DNA of 64,000 bases from Bog-756 sp963718405. GTDB taxonomy: Bacteria > Actinomycetota > Acidimicrobiia > Acidimicrobiales > RAAP-2. Positions 8,663-16,991 of this stretch are shown here, piece by piece (position 1 is the first letter of the stretch; the number at the start of each line of letters is the position of its first letter). Under the pieces are notes generated by a model. The model worked only from the letters and a program-made list of their open reading frames with translations. It had not been told where the DNA came from and ran no database searches. The stretch spans positions 124,001 through 188,000 of the forward strand of contig CAVQYZ010000005.1 of assembly GCA_963718405.1 (NCBI GenBank), written 5' to 3'. Both the position numbers and the translations under genes were made by a program.

Positions 8663-9466
8663 ATGCCAGCATGGACGTGGGCCGCTCATCACCGTTTACT
8701 GCTCTTCGGAGTGGGATTCGCCCTGATCATCGTCACGTTGGCGGCGGGGGTGTGGTTTTTCGTGCTCCGAAATCCGGAGACCCCGGTCAACCTGCGCCAG
8801 GCCCTCCGTCTCTACCGCCAGGACCAGGCCGGCCGGCAGGCCGACCCCACGGCGGCGCTCCCGGCGGCCGGGGTGTACCGGTACCGGACCACCGGTGGTG
8901 AGCAGCTCAGCTTCGGCGGCATCGCCCGGTCGTTCCCCGACGCCACCGACATGATCGTGACCGACTCCAGCTCCAAGTGCGCCACCGACCGTTGGGAGCC
9001 GCTGGTTCAGCACATGGAAGGGATCGTGGAGTGCCCGCTCGGTGACGGGGCCTACACCATCACCGCCTCCCTGTCGTATGAGGAGATCGCCGGCACCAAA
9101 ACCACCGACACCATCCACTGCCCCACCGACACCTATCTGGTCCCCCCCAACGCCCACGCCGGCGAGCGCTGGAAGACCACCTGCCACTCGGCCAACCAGA
9201 CCGTGGTGTTCGCCGGACAGGTGGTGGGACCGGCCCGGGTGGACATCGGCGGGAAGGCGGTGTCGGCCACCCACACCCGTCTGGACCTGACGTTTTCGGG
9301 GGCCGAGTCGGGGAGCAACCCCAACGACTACTACGTCTCTCCGAACGGGCTCATCCTCAGCCAGAGCGAGACAGTGGACATGTCGCAGAGTGCCGGGCCG
9401 CTCGGCTCGGTCCGCTACACCGAGCAGATGGCCGTGCACCTGGCCTCGGCCACCCCCATCCGCTGA
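8663..9466 (+). CDS. Single-pass membrane-anchored protein of unknown function
   Basis: Not recognised. The 267-residue product has one N-terminal transmembrane segment (about 11-33, LLLFGVGFALIIVTLAAGVW) and a long extracytoplasmic domain with four cysteines (KCATD, VECPLG, IHCPTD, TTCHSA), possibly paired in disulfides. Pro/Ala-rich sequence links the anchor to a beta-rich domain. GGGGAG just upstream supports ATG 8663; a TAGGGT box at 8646-8651 could be the promoter. It diverges from the hydrolase gene. The cysteines are notable because the cytochrome c thiol-redox machinery is encoded nearby. Confidence 0.65.
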   Translation: MPAWTWAAHHRLLLFGVGFALIIVTLAAGVWFFVLRNPETPVNLRQALRLYRQDQAGRQADPTAALPAAGVYRYRTTGGEQLSFGGIARSFPDATDMIVTDSSSKCATDRWEPLVQHMEGIVECPLGDGAYTITASLSYEEIAGTKTTDTIHCPTDTYLVPPNAHAGERWKTTCHSANQTVVFAGQVVGPARVDIGGKAVSATHTRLDLTFSGAESGSNPNDYYVSPNGLILSQSETVDMSQSAGPLGSVRYTEQMAVHLASATPIR

Positions 9467-9509
9467 GAAGGCCCGGCGGCTGAACGTCGGGCGGGCCCCG
9501 GCGGCTGGA

Positions 9510-9515
9510 TAGGGT
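9510..9515 (+). promoter_or_regulatory. -10 box of a probable leaderless promoter
   Basis: TAGGGT ends 8 nt before ATG 9524 and no Shine-Dalgarno intervenes. Confidence 0.4.
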
Positions 9516-9523
9516 TCGGACCC

Positions 9524-10156
9524 ATGACCGATTGGACGGCCATCGCCTCGTTCGCCACCGCGGTGGGAACCCTGGTGCTGGCGGTGGCCACGTTCTCGGC
9601 GGTGCGCTCGGCCAACCGGTCAGCCCGGATCGCCGAGGAAGGACTGCTGACCAGCCTGCGCCCGCTGCTGGTGCAGACCCTGCCCGAGGACCCGGACCAG
9701 AAGCTGCTGTGGCGCGACCTCCACCGGGCCCGGCTGGGCGGGGGCGGGGCGGTCTTCGAGCACGACGACGGGGTCATCTACCTGGCCGCCGGGCTGCGGA
9801 ACGCCGGGCCGGGGATCGGTCTGCTGCACGGCTGGTATCCGTACCGGGAGCGCAACTTCGAGGACGAGCACGCCGAACCGGAAGAGTTCCGGCGCCTCAC
9901 CGTCGATCTCTACATCCCTTCTGGGGGCGTGGGTTACTTCGAAGCAGCCATACGGGACGATGACGACCCCATGCACGCTCCCATGATGGACGCCCTGATC
10001 AAGCGGGAGCCGTTCACCCTCGATCTGCTCTACGGCGATCAGCAGGGCCACCAGCGGGTCATCAGCCGGTTCACCATCCTCCCGTCCGACCATGACGACG
10101 CCTGGTACTGCCGGGTGGCCCGGCACTGGAACCTGAGCGGTCCGGCCCCGCGCTGA
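9524..10156 (+). CDS. Membrane-anchored protein of unknown function
   Basis: Not recognised by function. The 210-residue product has one N-terminal hydrophobic helix (about 5-27, WTAIASFATAVGTLVLAVAT) followed by a basic stretch (RSANRSARIAEE), the layout of many small actinobacterial and phage-associated membrane proteins whose soluble domain stays in the cytosol. The rest is acidic and aromatic-rich without a motif I know. A TANNNT box lies 8 nt before the ATG. It converges on the maa-like gene, the stops being 18 nt apart. Confidence 0.6.
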   Translation: MTDWTAIASFATAVGTLVLAVATFSAVRSANRSARIAEEGLLTSLRPLLVQTLPEDPDQKLLWRDLHRARLGGGGAVFEHDDGVIYLAAGLRNAGPGIGLLHGWYPYRERNFEDEHAEPEEFRRLTVDLYIPSGGVGYFEAAIRDDDDPMHAPMMDALIKREPFTLDLLYGDQQGHQRVISRFTILPSDHDDAWYCRVARHWNLSGPAPR

Positions 10157-10174
10157 TTGGCCCGCCGGCCGTCG

Positions 10175-10759
10175 TCAGCCGGTGTGGCGGATGACCCGGG
10201 CCGGATTGCCCACGGCCACCACGTCGGCCGGCAGATCCTTGGTCACCACGGCACCGGCCCCCACCACGGTGTTCTCACCGATGGTCACCCCGGGCAGCAC
10301 GATGACTCCCCCACCGAGCCACACGTTGTCGGCCACCACCACCGGCTCGGCCCCTTCCCACTTGGACCGACGGAGGTCGGCGTCGAGGGGATGGGTGGCG
10401 GTGAGCAGCTGGACGTTGGGCCCGATCTGGACGTCACTCCCGATGGTGATGGTCCCCGGGTCCAGGGCCACCAGTCCGAAGTTGACGAAGGTCCGGGCCC
10501 CGATGGAGATCTGGGAGCCGTAGTCACAGTAGAACGGCGGCCGCACGCAGCTCTCCGGCCCGAAGGCCGCCAGCAGCTCGACCAGCAGGTCGGTCCGGTC
10601 GGGCCCGTCGACCGGGGTACGGTTGTACCGCTCGATGAGGCCCATGGCCCGGTGGTGGGCCGCCACGATCTGGGGATCGTCGGCCTGGTACAGGTCACCG
10701 GCCACCATCCGCTCCCATGGGGACCGGCCGTCGTCGTCCCGGTCGGGGCCGTTCAACAC
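10175..10759 (-). CDS. Maltose/galactoside O-acetyltransferase-like hexapeptide-repeat protein
   Basis: Left-handed beta-helix acetyltransferase using acetyl-CoA and a sugar-like acceptor. The N-terminal Mac segment (WERMVAGDLYQADDPQIV) and hexapeptide turns (GARTFVNFG, ITIGSDVQIGPNVQL, GGGVIVLPGVTIGENTVVGA) place it with Maa/LacA/NodL. The catalytic His is probably in LLTATHPLDADLR. 194 aa is the usual length. The GTG start is 14 nt after the CcmH stop, so it is the last gene of the ccm transcription unit. The in vivo acceptor is unknown; with gmd at the other end of the unit, a cell-surface sugar is one possibility. Confidence 0.88.
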   Translation of the reverse strand: MLNGPDRDDDGRSPWERMVAGDLYQADDPQIVAAHHRAMGLIERYNRTPVDGPDRTDLLVELLAAFGPESCVRPPFYCDYGSQISIGARTFVNFGLVALDPGTITIGSDVQIGPNVQLLTATHPLDADLRRSKWEGAEPVVVADNVWLGGGVIVLPGVTIGENTVVGAGAVVTKDLPADVVAVGNPARVIRHTG

Positions 10760-10773
10760 CGGTCAGGCCCCAC

Positions 10774-12096
10774 TCAGCCGGACAGCCCGGTGGGCAGGGG
10801 CACCCCGGCCTTCTGGTAGGCCTGGCGCAGCTCGGGCCCGGCCTGTTTCACCAGGTCGGCGGGGGGGCCGTCCACCAGGAACTGCTGGTACTGGGCCACC
10901 GCCCCGGCGGCGTTGCCGTCCTCCTGCAGCAGCACCGTCCCGAGGTACAGCCGGACGGCGTAGTCCTTGGGGTTGATCTGCACGGCCCGGTTGAGCTTGG
11001 CCCGGCCCTCCCGGATCAAGGTGGCGTTGGCACCCTGGCGGCCGGACTCGAACTCCAGCCAGCCCAGCTGGGCCAGAGCCACCTCGTTGTCGGGGCTCTT
11101 GGCCAGCACCGACTGGTAGAGCTGGGCGGCCGGGCCCACCTGGCCCTGGTTCACGTCGGTGGCCGCCTGGGCCAAGTTCACTTCGATCTGCTGCTGCGGG
11201 GTTTCGGCGAAGCTCCCGGTGATCGACTGGCCCGGTTGGCGGTCGGTGGCGAACAGGGAGACCGCCACCACCAGAGCGGCCCCGAAGGCCACCACCGCGC
11301 CGGCCAGGAACCACCAACTCCGCCGGCCCCGCTTGGACGACCGGGTAGGGGACGCGGTGACAGGCGCCACCGGCAGCTCGGGATCCTCGGCCACCAGCAC
11401 GTTGGCGGACGTCGGGCGGTCGAGCTCCCCGTCCGGGGCCACCGACCCGGGCCGGGCGCGCTCGGCCGTCGCCACCCCGGGCCGGGCCACGACCGACCCG
11501 GTCCGTCCGTGGTCCAGCGAGGCCAACCGGAGCATGTCCCGGTGGCGAAGGGCCAGATAGTCAGCGTCGGAGAGATCGCCGGCCAGGTACTCGGCGTCGG
11601 CATCGGCCAGCGACTGGGTCAAGAAGCGCCGGCGCTCGGAGACCTCCCCGGCGGTCAGTGCCGATCCCTCTCCCCCATCGCCCAGATCGGGGTCGGTGGT
11701 GTCCCGACGGCGGACCAGCACCGTGACCAGCACGGCCAACGCCGCCACGCCCCCGACCAGGGGGACCAGCCACACCAGCAACGACCACCCGCTGGCCGGC
11801 GGGTCGAGGACTATGGCGGCGCCGTACCGGGCCACCAGGAAGTCCACGATCTGCTGGTTGGTCTTCCCCTCGGCGATCATCTGGGTCACCGTGGCCCGCA
11901 CCGTGACCGCGGTGGAGGCACTGGACTCGGCCACCGAGAGGTCTTCGCAGCTGGGACAGCGCAGGGACGACTCGATGGACTGGGCGCGCTGCTGGGCGGT
12001 GGGTGGAGCCGAGGACAGCACCCCACTGCCGATCACCAATGCCACCACCAGCACCGCGGCCAGCAGGGTCCACAGGGGGAAGTGACGGCGGGTCAC
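10774..12096 (-). CDS. ccmH: CcmH-CcmI fusion: cytochrome c maturation thiol reductase plus TPR domain
   Basis: Residues 1-125 are CcmH: a signal-anchor, then LRCPSCEDLSVAES with the redox CXXC that reduces the apocytochrome haem-binding cysteines, the phrase IVDFLVARYGAAIVLDPP and a second membrane helix. After a low-complexity linker and a third helix (about 255-280) comes a TPR region (about 300-430, SPDNEVALAQLGWLEFESGR) like CcmI, which holds apocytochrome c. The same fusion occurs in E. coli CcmH. Its ATG overlaps the ccmG stop (ATGA), implying translational coupling. It acts on the outer face of the cytoplasmic membrane. Confidence 0.92.
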   Translation of the reverse strand: MTRRHFPLWTLLAAVLVVALVIGSGVLSSAPPTAQQRAQSIESSLRCPSCEDLSVAESSASTAVTVRATVTQMIAEGKTNQQIVDFLVARYGAAIVLDPPASGWSLLVWLVPLVGGVAALAVLVTVLVRRRDTTDPDLGDGGEGSALTAGEVSERRRFLTQSLADADAEYLAGDLSDADYLALRHRDMLRLASLDHGRTGSVVARPGVATAERARPGSVAPDGELDRPTSANVLVAEDPELPVAPVTASPTRSSKRGRRSWWFLAGAVVAFGAALVVAVSLFATDRQPGQSITGSFAETPQQQIEVNLAQAATDVNQGQVGPAAQLYQSVLAKSPDNEVALAQLGWLEFESGRQGANATLIREGRAKLNRAVQINPKDYAVRLYLGTVLLQEDGNAAGAVAQYQQFLVDGPPADLVKQAGPELRQAYQKAGVPLPTGLSG

Positions 12097-12662
12097 GCGT
12101 GCTCGGCCCGGGCCTTGGCGATGACCTGATTGAGCTCGGCCGCGGTCACCTCGGAGACGATGGAGGCCACCACATGGCCGTCGGGAGCGATGACGAAGGT
12201 GGTGGGGAGCTGGCGGACGCCGTAGTCGAGGGCGATGGTTCCGCCGGGGTCGGCCATGGTGGGCCAGGTCACCCCGAGTTGGGCCTGGGACGCCTTGGCG
12301 CGGGCGGGGACGTCACTGAACATGACGCTCAACATGGTGGCGTCCCCGGTCCGTTGGTGCTGGAACTGGAACGCCACCAGCTGGGGACCCTCGTCCTGGC
12401 ACTGCGTGCACCAGCTGGCGAAGAAGCTGAGCACCACGAACTTCCCCGGCGGCCGGGGCAGGGAGTAGGTGGTGCCGGCCAGGGTCGGCCCGCTGACCGG
12501 AGGGGCCACCTGGCCCACCACCGGGTTGGAGACCTCGTCGACCGAAGCCGCCGGTCGGGTGGCCAGCACGGCGATCAGCCCGGCCGCTATGACCAGGACC
12601 GCCACCGCCACCCACCGGGCGGTGTGGCGGGCCGGAGGCGGTCCGTCGTCGGCGGCGGTCAC
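12093..12662 (-). CDS. ccmG: CcmG/DsbE/ResA-type membrane-anchored thioredoxin
   Basis: Thiol-disulfide oxidoreductase that keeps apocytochrome or CcmH cysteines reduced. One N-terminal membrane helix (about 17-36) is followed by a thioredoxin fold with VLSFFASWCTQCQDEGPQL (WCXXC active site) and the cis-proline motif YGVRQLPTTFVIAPDG. 189 aa matches CcmG/ResA. GTG 12662 overlaps the ccmF stop by 4 nt and its own stop overlaps ccmH. It probably receives electrons from the CcdA protein encoded in the same unit. Confidence 0.93.
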   Translation of the reverse strand: MTAADDGPPPARHTARWVAVAVLVIAAGLIAVLATRPAASVDEVSNPVVGQVAPPVSGPTLAGTTYSLPRPPGKFVVLSFFASWCTQCQDEGPQLVAFQFQHQRTGDATMLSVMFSDVPARAKASQAQLGVTWPTMADPGGTIALDYGVRQLPTTFVIAPDGHVVASIVSEVTAAELNQVIAKARAEHA

Positions 12663-14770
12663 GACGGATCTCCCGCCCCCACCGGTTGGGGAACGACGGT
12701 CTCATCGGGGCCTGCTTCCGGCGCCAGGTGGCCGGGCGCCACCGGGTTCCCGCCGTCGCCGTGGAGCAGGGGGGCCGACTCCACCACCGGGGCGGAGATG
12801 GGATCGGTGGGCCGGCGACGCCGCCGCCCCGGGATGGCCGAGAGCACCGAACCGAATCCCACCAGCCCGGCGCCGATCCACAGCCACATGACCAACGGTT
12901 GCTCCACCGCCCCGAAGGTCCAGGTGCTCCCGCTACTGGGGATGCTGTCGATGGTCAGGTACAGATCGTCGCGCCAACTGGAGTCGATGGCCGGGGTGCC
13001 GACCGCCTGGGTCCCACTGCCGAACTGGGTGATGGCCGGATAGAACATGCCCCGGCCATCCACCCGCAGCACCGCTTCGAAGGCCGAATGGGAGGGGGTG
13101 GTGACCTGGCGGGTGTCGACGAAGTCAATGGTGTGCCCGGCGAACTCCGCCGTGTGGCCCGGCGACAGTCGCAACTCGCCCCGGTGGAGGAAGGAGGTGG
13201 CGGCGGCCAAGCCGATGGCGATCACCACCACCCCGATGTGCACCACCATGCCCCCGTTGGCCCGACCCACGAAGCCCCTCCACCCGGCGGCCACCGCCCG
13301 GGCCGGGGCGGCCCCGGCCGATCTCGAGGTCCGGTAGGCCCCCCGCACCGAGAGGGCCAGGGCCCGTCCGGCCGACGCCGCGGCGAACGCCCCCAGGCCG
13401 AAGGCCAACAGCGGCTCGACCCCGTGCACGCCGGCCAGCACGCACACCACCACCGTGACCACGCCGATGGCCGCGGGGATGGCCAGGCGGCCGCGCATCA
13501 CCTCGACCGAGGTCTTGCGCCACGGGAGGGCCGGAGCCACCGCCATCAGGAACAGCAGGGCCAGCCCCACCGGGATGAAGAACCGGTTGAAGTAGGGGGC
13601 CCCGACCGCCACCGACGAGTTGGGGTTGAGCGCCTCGTAGAGCAGGGGGAAGACCGTGCCCAACAAGACGATGAAGGCGAAGCCCACGAAGAGGACGTTG
13701 TTGGCCAGAAAGGCCCCCTCCCGACTGATGGGCGAGTCGATCCCTCCCGAGGAGTGGAGCCGGTCGCCCCGCCAGGCGATGAGACCCACCCCGCCGACCA
13801 CCACCAACCCGAAGAAGGACAGCAGCAGCGGGCCGATGGTGGAGTCGGAGAACGAGTGGACCGACTGCACCACCCCCGAGCGGGTGAGGAAGGTGCCCAG
13901 GATGGTCAGGCTGAAGGCCGCCACCACCAGCGAGAGGTTCCAGATGCGCAGGAGGCCGCGTCGCTGCTGGACCATCACCGAGTGGAGGTAGGCCGTGCCG
14001 ACCAGCCACGGCAACAAGGCGGCGTTCTCGACCGGGTCCCAGCCCCAGAAGCCCCCCCACCCCAGGACCTCGTACGACCACCAGGCCCCGAGCAGGATGC
14101 CCATGGTCAAAAAGGCCCAGGCGAACAGGGTCCATCGGCGGGTCTCGCCCTGCCAGTCGTCGTCCAGGCGGCCGGTGATCAGCGAGGCCACGGCGAAGGC
14201 GAAGGGCAGGGTGAACCCCACCAGGCCCAGGTAGAGCATGGGCGGGTGGATGAGGACCAACGGGTTGTTCTGGAGCAGGGAGTTGGGGCCGGGACCGTTG
14301 GCGGGGATGGCCCCCACCACATGCTGGAAGGGATCGGACGGCCCGAGCATGAGGCCGAAGAAGAACGCCGCCACCACGTAGACCACCAGGGTGGCCCAGA
14401 CGATGAGATCCTCGTCCGCTCGTCTCCGGAAGCGCCAGACCATGGCGGTGGCGTAACCGCCCAGCACCAGCCCCCACAGCAGGATCGATCCGGCCAGCGC
14501 CGACCACAGCCCGGTGATGGAGTAGAGCACCGGGGTCTCCCGGCTGTTGTTCTGCGCCACGTAGGCCAGGGAGAAGTCGTGGGTGACGAGGGCGTGCTCC
14601 ATGGCCGCCACGGCGATGAGGCCTCCGGCCAGGATCAGCGGGGCGTACACCAGGCCACTCCGCTTCGTGGAGGAGCGACCCCGGGCCAGACCCACGGCCA
14701 GGACGATGATCCCGACCACGGCAGCCACAAACCCGAGGAGTACGCCGGTGTGGCCGAAGGCTCCGTTCAC
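12659..14770 (-). CDS. ccmF: CcmF: haem-lyase component of cytochrome c maturation
   Basis: Polytopic membrane protein (703 aa, about 14-15 predicted helices) that moves haem from holo-CcmE to apocytochrome c. The tryptophan-rich WWD haem-handling motif WGGFWGWDPVENAALLPW is intact, along with conserved loop sequences LIHPPMLYLG and LTRSGVVQSVHSF. The GTG start lies 43 nt after the CcmE stop. The C-terminal helix is followed by a proline-rich tail not usual in the family. It is embedded in a complete ccm unit, so the assignment is secure. Confidence 0.95.
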   Translation of the reverse strand: MNGAFGHTGVLLGFVAAVVGIIVLAVGLARGRSSTKRSGLVYAPLILAGGLIAVAAMEHALVTHDFSLAYVAQNNSRETPVLYSITGLWSALAGSILLWGLVLGGYATAMVWRFRRRADEDLIVWATLVVYVVAAFFFGLMLGPSDPFQHVVGAIPANGPGPNSLLQNNPLVLIHPPMLYLGLVGFTLPFAFAVASLITGRLDDDWQGETRRWTLFAWAFLTMGILLGAWWSYEVLGWGGFWGWDPVENAALLPWLVGTAYLHSVMVQQRRGLLRIWNLSLVVAAFSLTILGTFLTRSGVVQSVHSFSDSTIGPLLLSFFGLVVVGGVGLIAWRGDRLHSSGGIDSPISREGAFLANNVLFVGFAFIVLLGTVFPLLYEALNPNSSVAVGAPYFNRFFIPVGLALLFLMAVAPALPWRKTSVEVMRGRLAIPAAIGVVTVVVCVLAGVHGVEPLLAFGLGAFAAASAGRALALSVRGAYRTSRSAGAAPARAVAAGWRGFVGRANGGMVVHIGVVVIAIGLAAATSFLHRGELRLSPGHTAEFAGHTIDFVDTRQVTTPSHSAFEAVLRVDGRGMFYPAITQFGSGTQAVGTPAIDSSWRDDLYLTIDSIPSSGSTWTFGAVEQPLVMWLWIGAGLVGFGSVLSAIPGRRRRRPTDPISAPVVESAPLLHGDGGNPVAPGHLAPEAGPDETVVPQPVGAGDPS

Positions 14771-14813
14771 CGGTGGCGACCGGTGACAGGGCGCCAGCCG
14801 GGCCGTACACCAG

Positions 14814-15350
14814 TCATCGCTTGGATCCGTTCGGAGCCGTGACCCGACCGGGGTGCGCGGCGATGTAGTTCGAGGAGTGCTTGACCAGGATCTGATCGGA
14901 GACGAACGACAGTCCGGTCAACGACGTCCCGTTGAAGTGTCCGACGGCGATGACCGGGATGTTGGCCTGGAAGAGCTGGGGCGGGCTGCCGGTATTGACC
15001 ACCGGCACCTTGGTCGAGCCGGAGGTCATCACGAAGTCGACCCCGTTGCGGGTGGAGTGGATGGTGCCCGGCTCGGGCAGTCCTTCGAGATTGAAGGTCT
15101 GGGTCCCGAGGGTGAACCGTTGGGCCACGGCCTGGTTGGCCGGAAGATAGAAGTCCAGGGCCGAGCTCAGTCCCTTCACGATCAAGAAGGCCAGCGAACC
15201 CACCAACACCAGGCCCACCACGGCGTACCGGAGCTTGTGGCTGGTGGGCGTGGGCTTGGCCCGCACCGGTGCCCGGGTGGGGGGGACGGGGGCATCGTCG
15301 GGCCCGGGCGCCCCGACCGGAGCGGAGCCCACGGGAGGGGCGGTGGTCAC
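14814..15350 (-). CDS. ccmE: CcmE: haem chaperone
   Basis: Membrane-anchored periplasmic-side chaperone that binds haem covalently and passes it to CcmF. A Pro-rich cytosolic tail and one helix (about 45-65, YAVVGLVLVGSLAFLIVKGL) precede the OB-fold domain. The haem-attachment His and neighbouring Tyr are present in ILVKHSSNYIAAHP, corresponding to the KHDENY motif of other CcmE proteins. 178 aa from GTG 15350, whose first bases overlap the ccmD stop (GTGA). The extended Pro/Ala N-terminus is longer than in proteobacterial CcmE. Confidence 0.92.
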   Translation of the reverse strand: MTTAPPVGSAPVGAPGPDDAPVPPTRAPVRAKPTPTSHKLRYAVVGLVLVGSLAFLIVKGLSSALDFYLPANQAVAQRFTLGTQTFNLEGLPEPGTIHSTRNGVDFVMTSGSTKVPVVNTGSPPQLFQANIPVIAVGHFNGTSLTGLSFVSDQILVKHSSNYIAAHPGRVTAPNGSKR

Positions 15351-15499
15351 TGTAGGCGGACCCCGGTGCCGTGCTCGGCCTGGTAGGCCGCCACCCGGGC
15401 CGCGGCGCGGGTCAGCCGCCGGCGTCGCCAGAGCAGCTGCACCCCGTAGAGGAACAGGATGCTGAGGACGATGGAGTACCCGGCGATGACGTAGTTCAT
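15347..15499 (-). CDS. ccmD: CcmD-like small membrane protein (50 aa)
   Basis: Short gene between ccmC and ccmE. It encodes one membrane helix (MNYVIAGYSIVLSILFLYGV) followed by a basic stretch (LLWRRRRLTRAAARV), the architecture of CcmD, which helps release holo-CcmE from the CcmABC complex. Its ATG overlaps the ccmC stop (ATGA) and its TGA overlaps the ccmE GTG (GTGA), so it is tightly coupled on both sides. GGGGGAG precedes the ATG. Sequence is poorly conserved in this family, so the call rests on topology, size and position. Confidence 0.85.
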   Translation of the reverse strand: MNYVIAGYSIVLSILFLYGVQLLWRRRRLTRAAARVAAYQAEHGTGVRLQ

Positions 15500-16323
15500 C
15501 GGGCTCCCCCGGCCTCCGTCGGGGCCACGCCCTCGCTCTGCCGCTCACGTAAGGCCACGTCCAGCTCGTTCCCGTCCAGCCAGTCCGCGAGGACTCCGAT
15601 CCGGTAGCGGACCAGCAGCATCCACACGAACACCAGGGTCAGGGCCACGAAGCTGATCAGCAGGGTCCAGGCCATCGATCCGTGGATGGTGGGCGAAAGG
15701 TCAGGGTTGAGAACCGTCGCCCCCTGATGGAGCGTCTTCCACCACAGGACCGAGAAGTGGTCGACGGGGATGTCGACCGCGGCGAACAGGCATACGAAGG
15801 CGCTCCGCTTGGCTCGCTTGTCCGGTTCGGCGGGGATCCGGCGCAGCGCCATGTACCCGAGGAACAGCACCAACAAGATGGCGGTCAGGGTCAGCCGGGC
15901 GTCCCAGGCCCAGTAGACCCCCCAGGTGGGCCGGCCCCAGATCGACCCCGAGATCAGGGTGCACACGTTGAACACCACGCCGACTTCCACCGCGGCCGCA
16001 GCCAGACGGTCCCAGAACATCGAGCGGGTCCGGGGCCACAGGTACAACAGGCTGGCCACGGCGGCCAGGCCGAAGGCCAGGTAGAGGGCCACCCAGGCCA
16101 CCCCGGGGTGGATGTAGACCAGGCGGACCAGGTCGCCGGGCACGGTGTTGCCCTGGGAGACGTCGGGCGGCGTGACCCACAGCCCGAGCCACACGGTGAG
16201 GGCAACCCCGACGGCGGCGGAGATGCCGATGATCCGGACCGTCCAGCGGGCCCGGGAGGACTGCAGGGGAAGCGTGCTCACCTCCGGGGTCGGAGTCGAG
16301 GTCCGGGCGGTGAGGGTGGTCAT
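15496..16323 (-). CDS. ccmC: CcmC: haem-handling membrane protein of cytochrome c maturation
   Basis: Six-helix membrane protein that presents haem to CcmE. The motif IWGRPTWGVYWAWDARL is the CcmC version of the WWD domain, and the flanking haem-ligand histidines are probably in YIHPGVAW and VDHFSVLWWKTLHQG. 275 aa, starting at ATG 16323, which overlaps the ccmB stop. The N-terminal 35 residues are Thr/Pro-rich and longer than usual. An earlier in-frame start would run through ccmB and is rejected. Confidence 0.95.
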   Translation of the reverse strand: MTTLTARTSTPTPEVSTLPLQSSRARWTVRIIGISAAVGVALTVWLGLWVTPPDVSQGNTVPGDLVRLVYIHPGVAWVALYLAFGLAAVASLLYLWPRTRSMFWDRLAAAAVEVGVVFNVCTLISGSIWGRPTWGVYWAWDARLTLTAILLVLFLGYMALRRIPAEPDKRAKRSAFVCLFAAVDIPVDHFSVLWWKTLHQGATVLNPDLSPTIHGSMAWTLLISFVALTLVFVWMLLVRYRIGVLADWLDGNELDVALRERQSEGVAPTEAGGAR

Positions 16324-16991
16324 GCCGACTCCTGGATGGGTCCGTAGACCACTACGCCAAGGGCTACGTACACCGCGTCGAACACCACCAGCAACCGGAG
16401 CCACGGGCTGGCGTCGGCCGGGATCCCCCCGGAGAGGGCCGCCTGCCAGATCCGGGTGCCGGCCAGCAGCACCGGTGCCGCGATGGGCAGGAACAAGAAG
16501 GGCAGCAGGGTCTCTTTGACCCGGAGCCCGGCCGACAGGGCGCCGTACAGCGTGCCGGTGGCGGCCAGCCCGATGGTCCCGAGGACGCTGGAGACCAGGA
16601 TCAGCCACGGCGTCTCGATCCGGGCGCCGTAGAGGAGGATCACTCCCACCGTGAGGACCAACTCCAACACCACCAGTTGGGCGGCCACGGCCGCGGCCTT
16701 GCCCAGGAACAGCCCGGCGGGGTCCAGACCGGAGAGGCGCAGGCCGTCACGGGCGCCGTCGACCGCCTCCACCGACACACTGCGTTGGACGGCCAGCACG
16801 GTGCAGAACAACACCGCCACCCAGAACAGGCCCGGGGCGCCATGGGCCATGGGGGCCCGGTCCGGGCCCAGGGCGAAGGCGAACATGGCCAGGGCCACCA
16901 CCCCGAACGGGGCCACCTGGGAGAGGGCCACCCGCGATCGGGCCTCGATACGGAGGTCCTTGCCGGCTACCAGCACGGTGTCACGCCACAT
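16320..16991 (-). CDS. ccmB: CcmB: ABC-type permease subunit of cytochrome c maturation
   Basis: Six-helix membrane subunit that pairs with the CcmA ATPase to release haem-loaded CcmE. The family pattern is visible in VLVAGKDLRIEARSR, ALGPDRAPMA, WVAVLFCTVLAVQRS and the C-terminal LLVVFDAVYVALGVVV. 223 aa is the usual length. Its 5' end overlaps the ccmA 3' end by 11 nt and its stop overlaps the ccmC ATG. Confidence 0.93.
   Translation of the reverse strand: MWRDTVLVAGKDLRIEARSRVALSQVAPFGVVALAMFAFALGPDRAPMAHGAPGLFWVAVLFCTVLAVQRSVSVEAVDGARDGLRLSGLDPAGLFLGKAAAVAAQLVVLELVLTVGVILLYGARIETPWLILVSSVLGTIGLAATGTLYGALSAGLRVKETLLPFLFLPIAAPVLLAGTRIWQAALSGGIPADASPWLRLLVVFDAVYVALGVVVYGPIQESA

Noticed and set aside
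12003..14842. Long plus-strand frames opposite ccmF and ccmG
   Set aside because: Low-complexity antisense shadows of secure membrane and thioredoxin genes.
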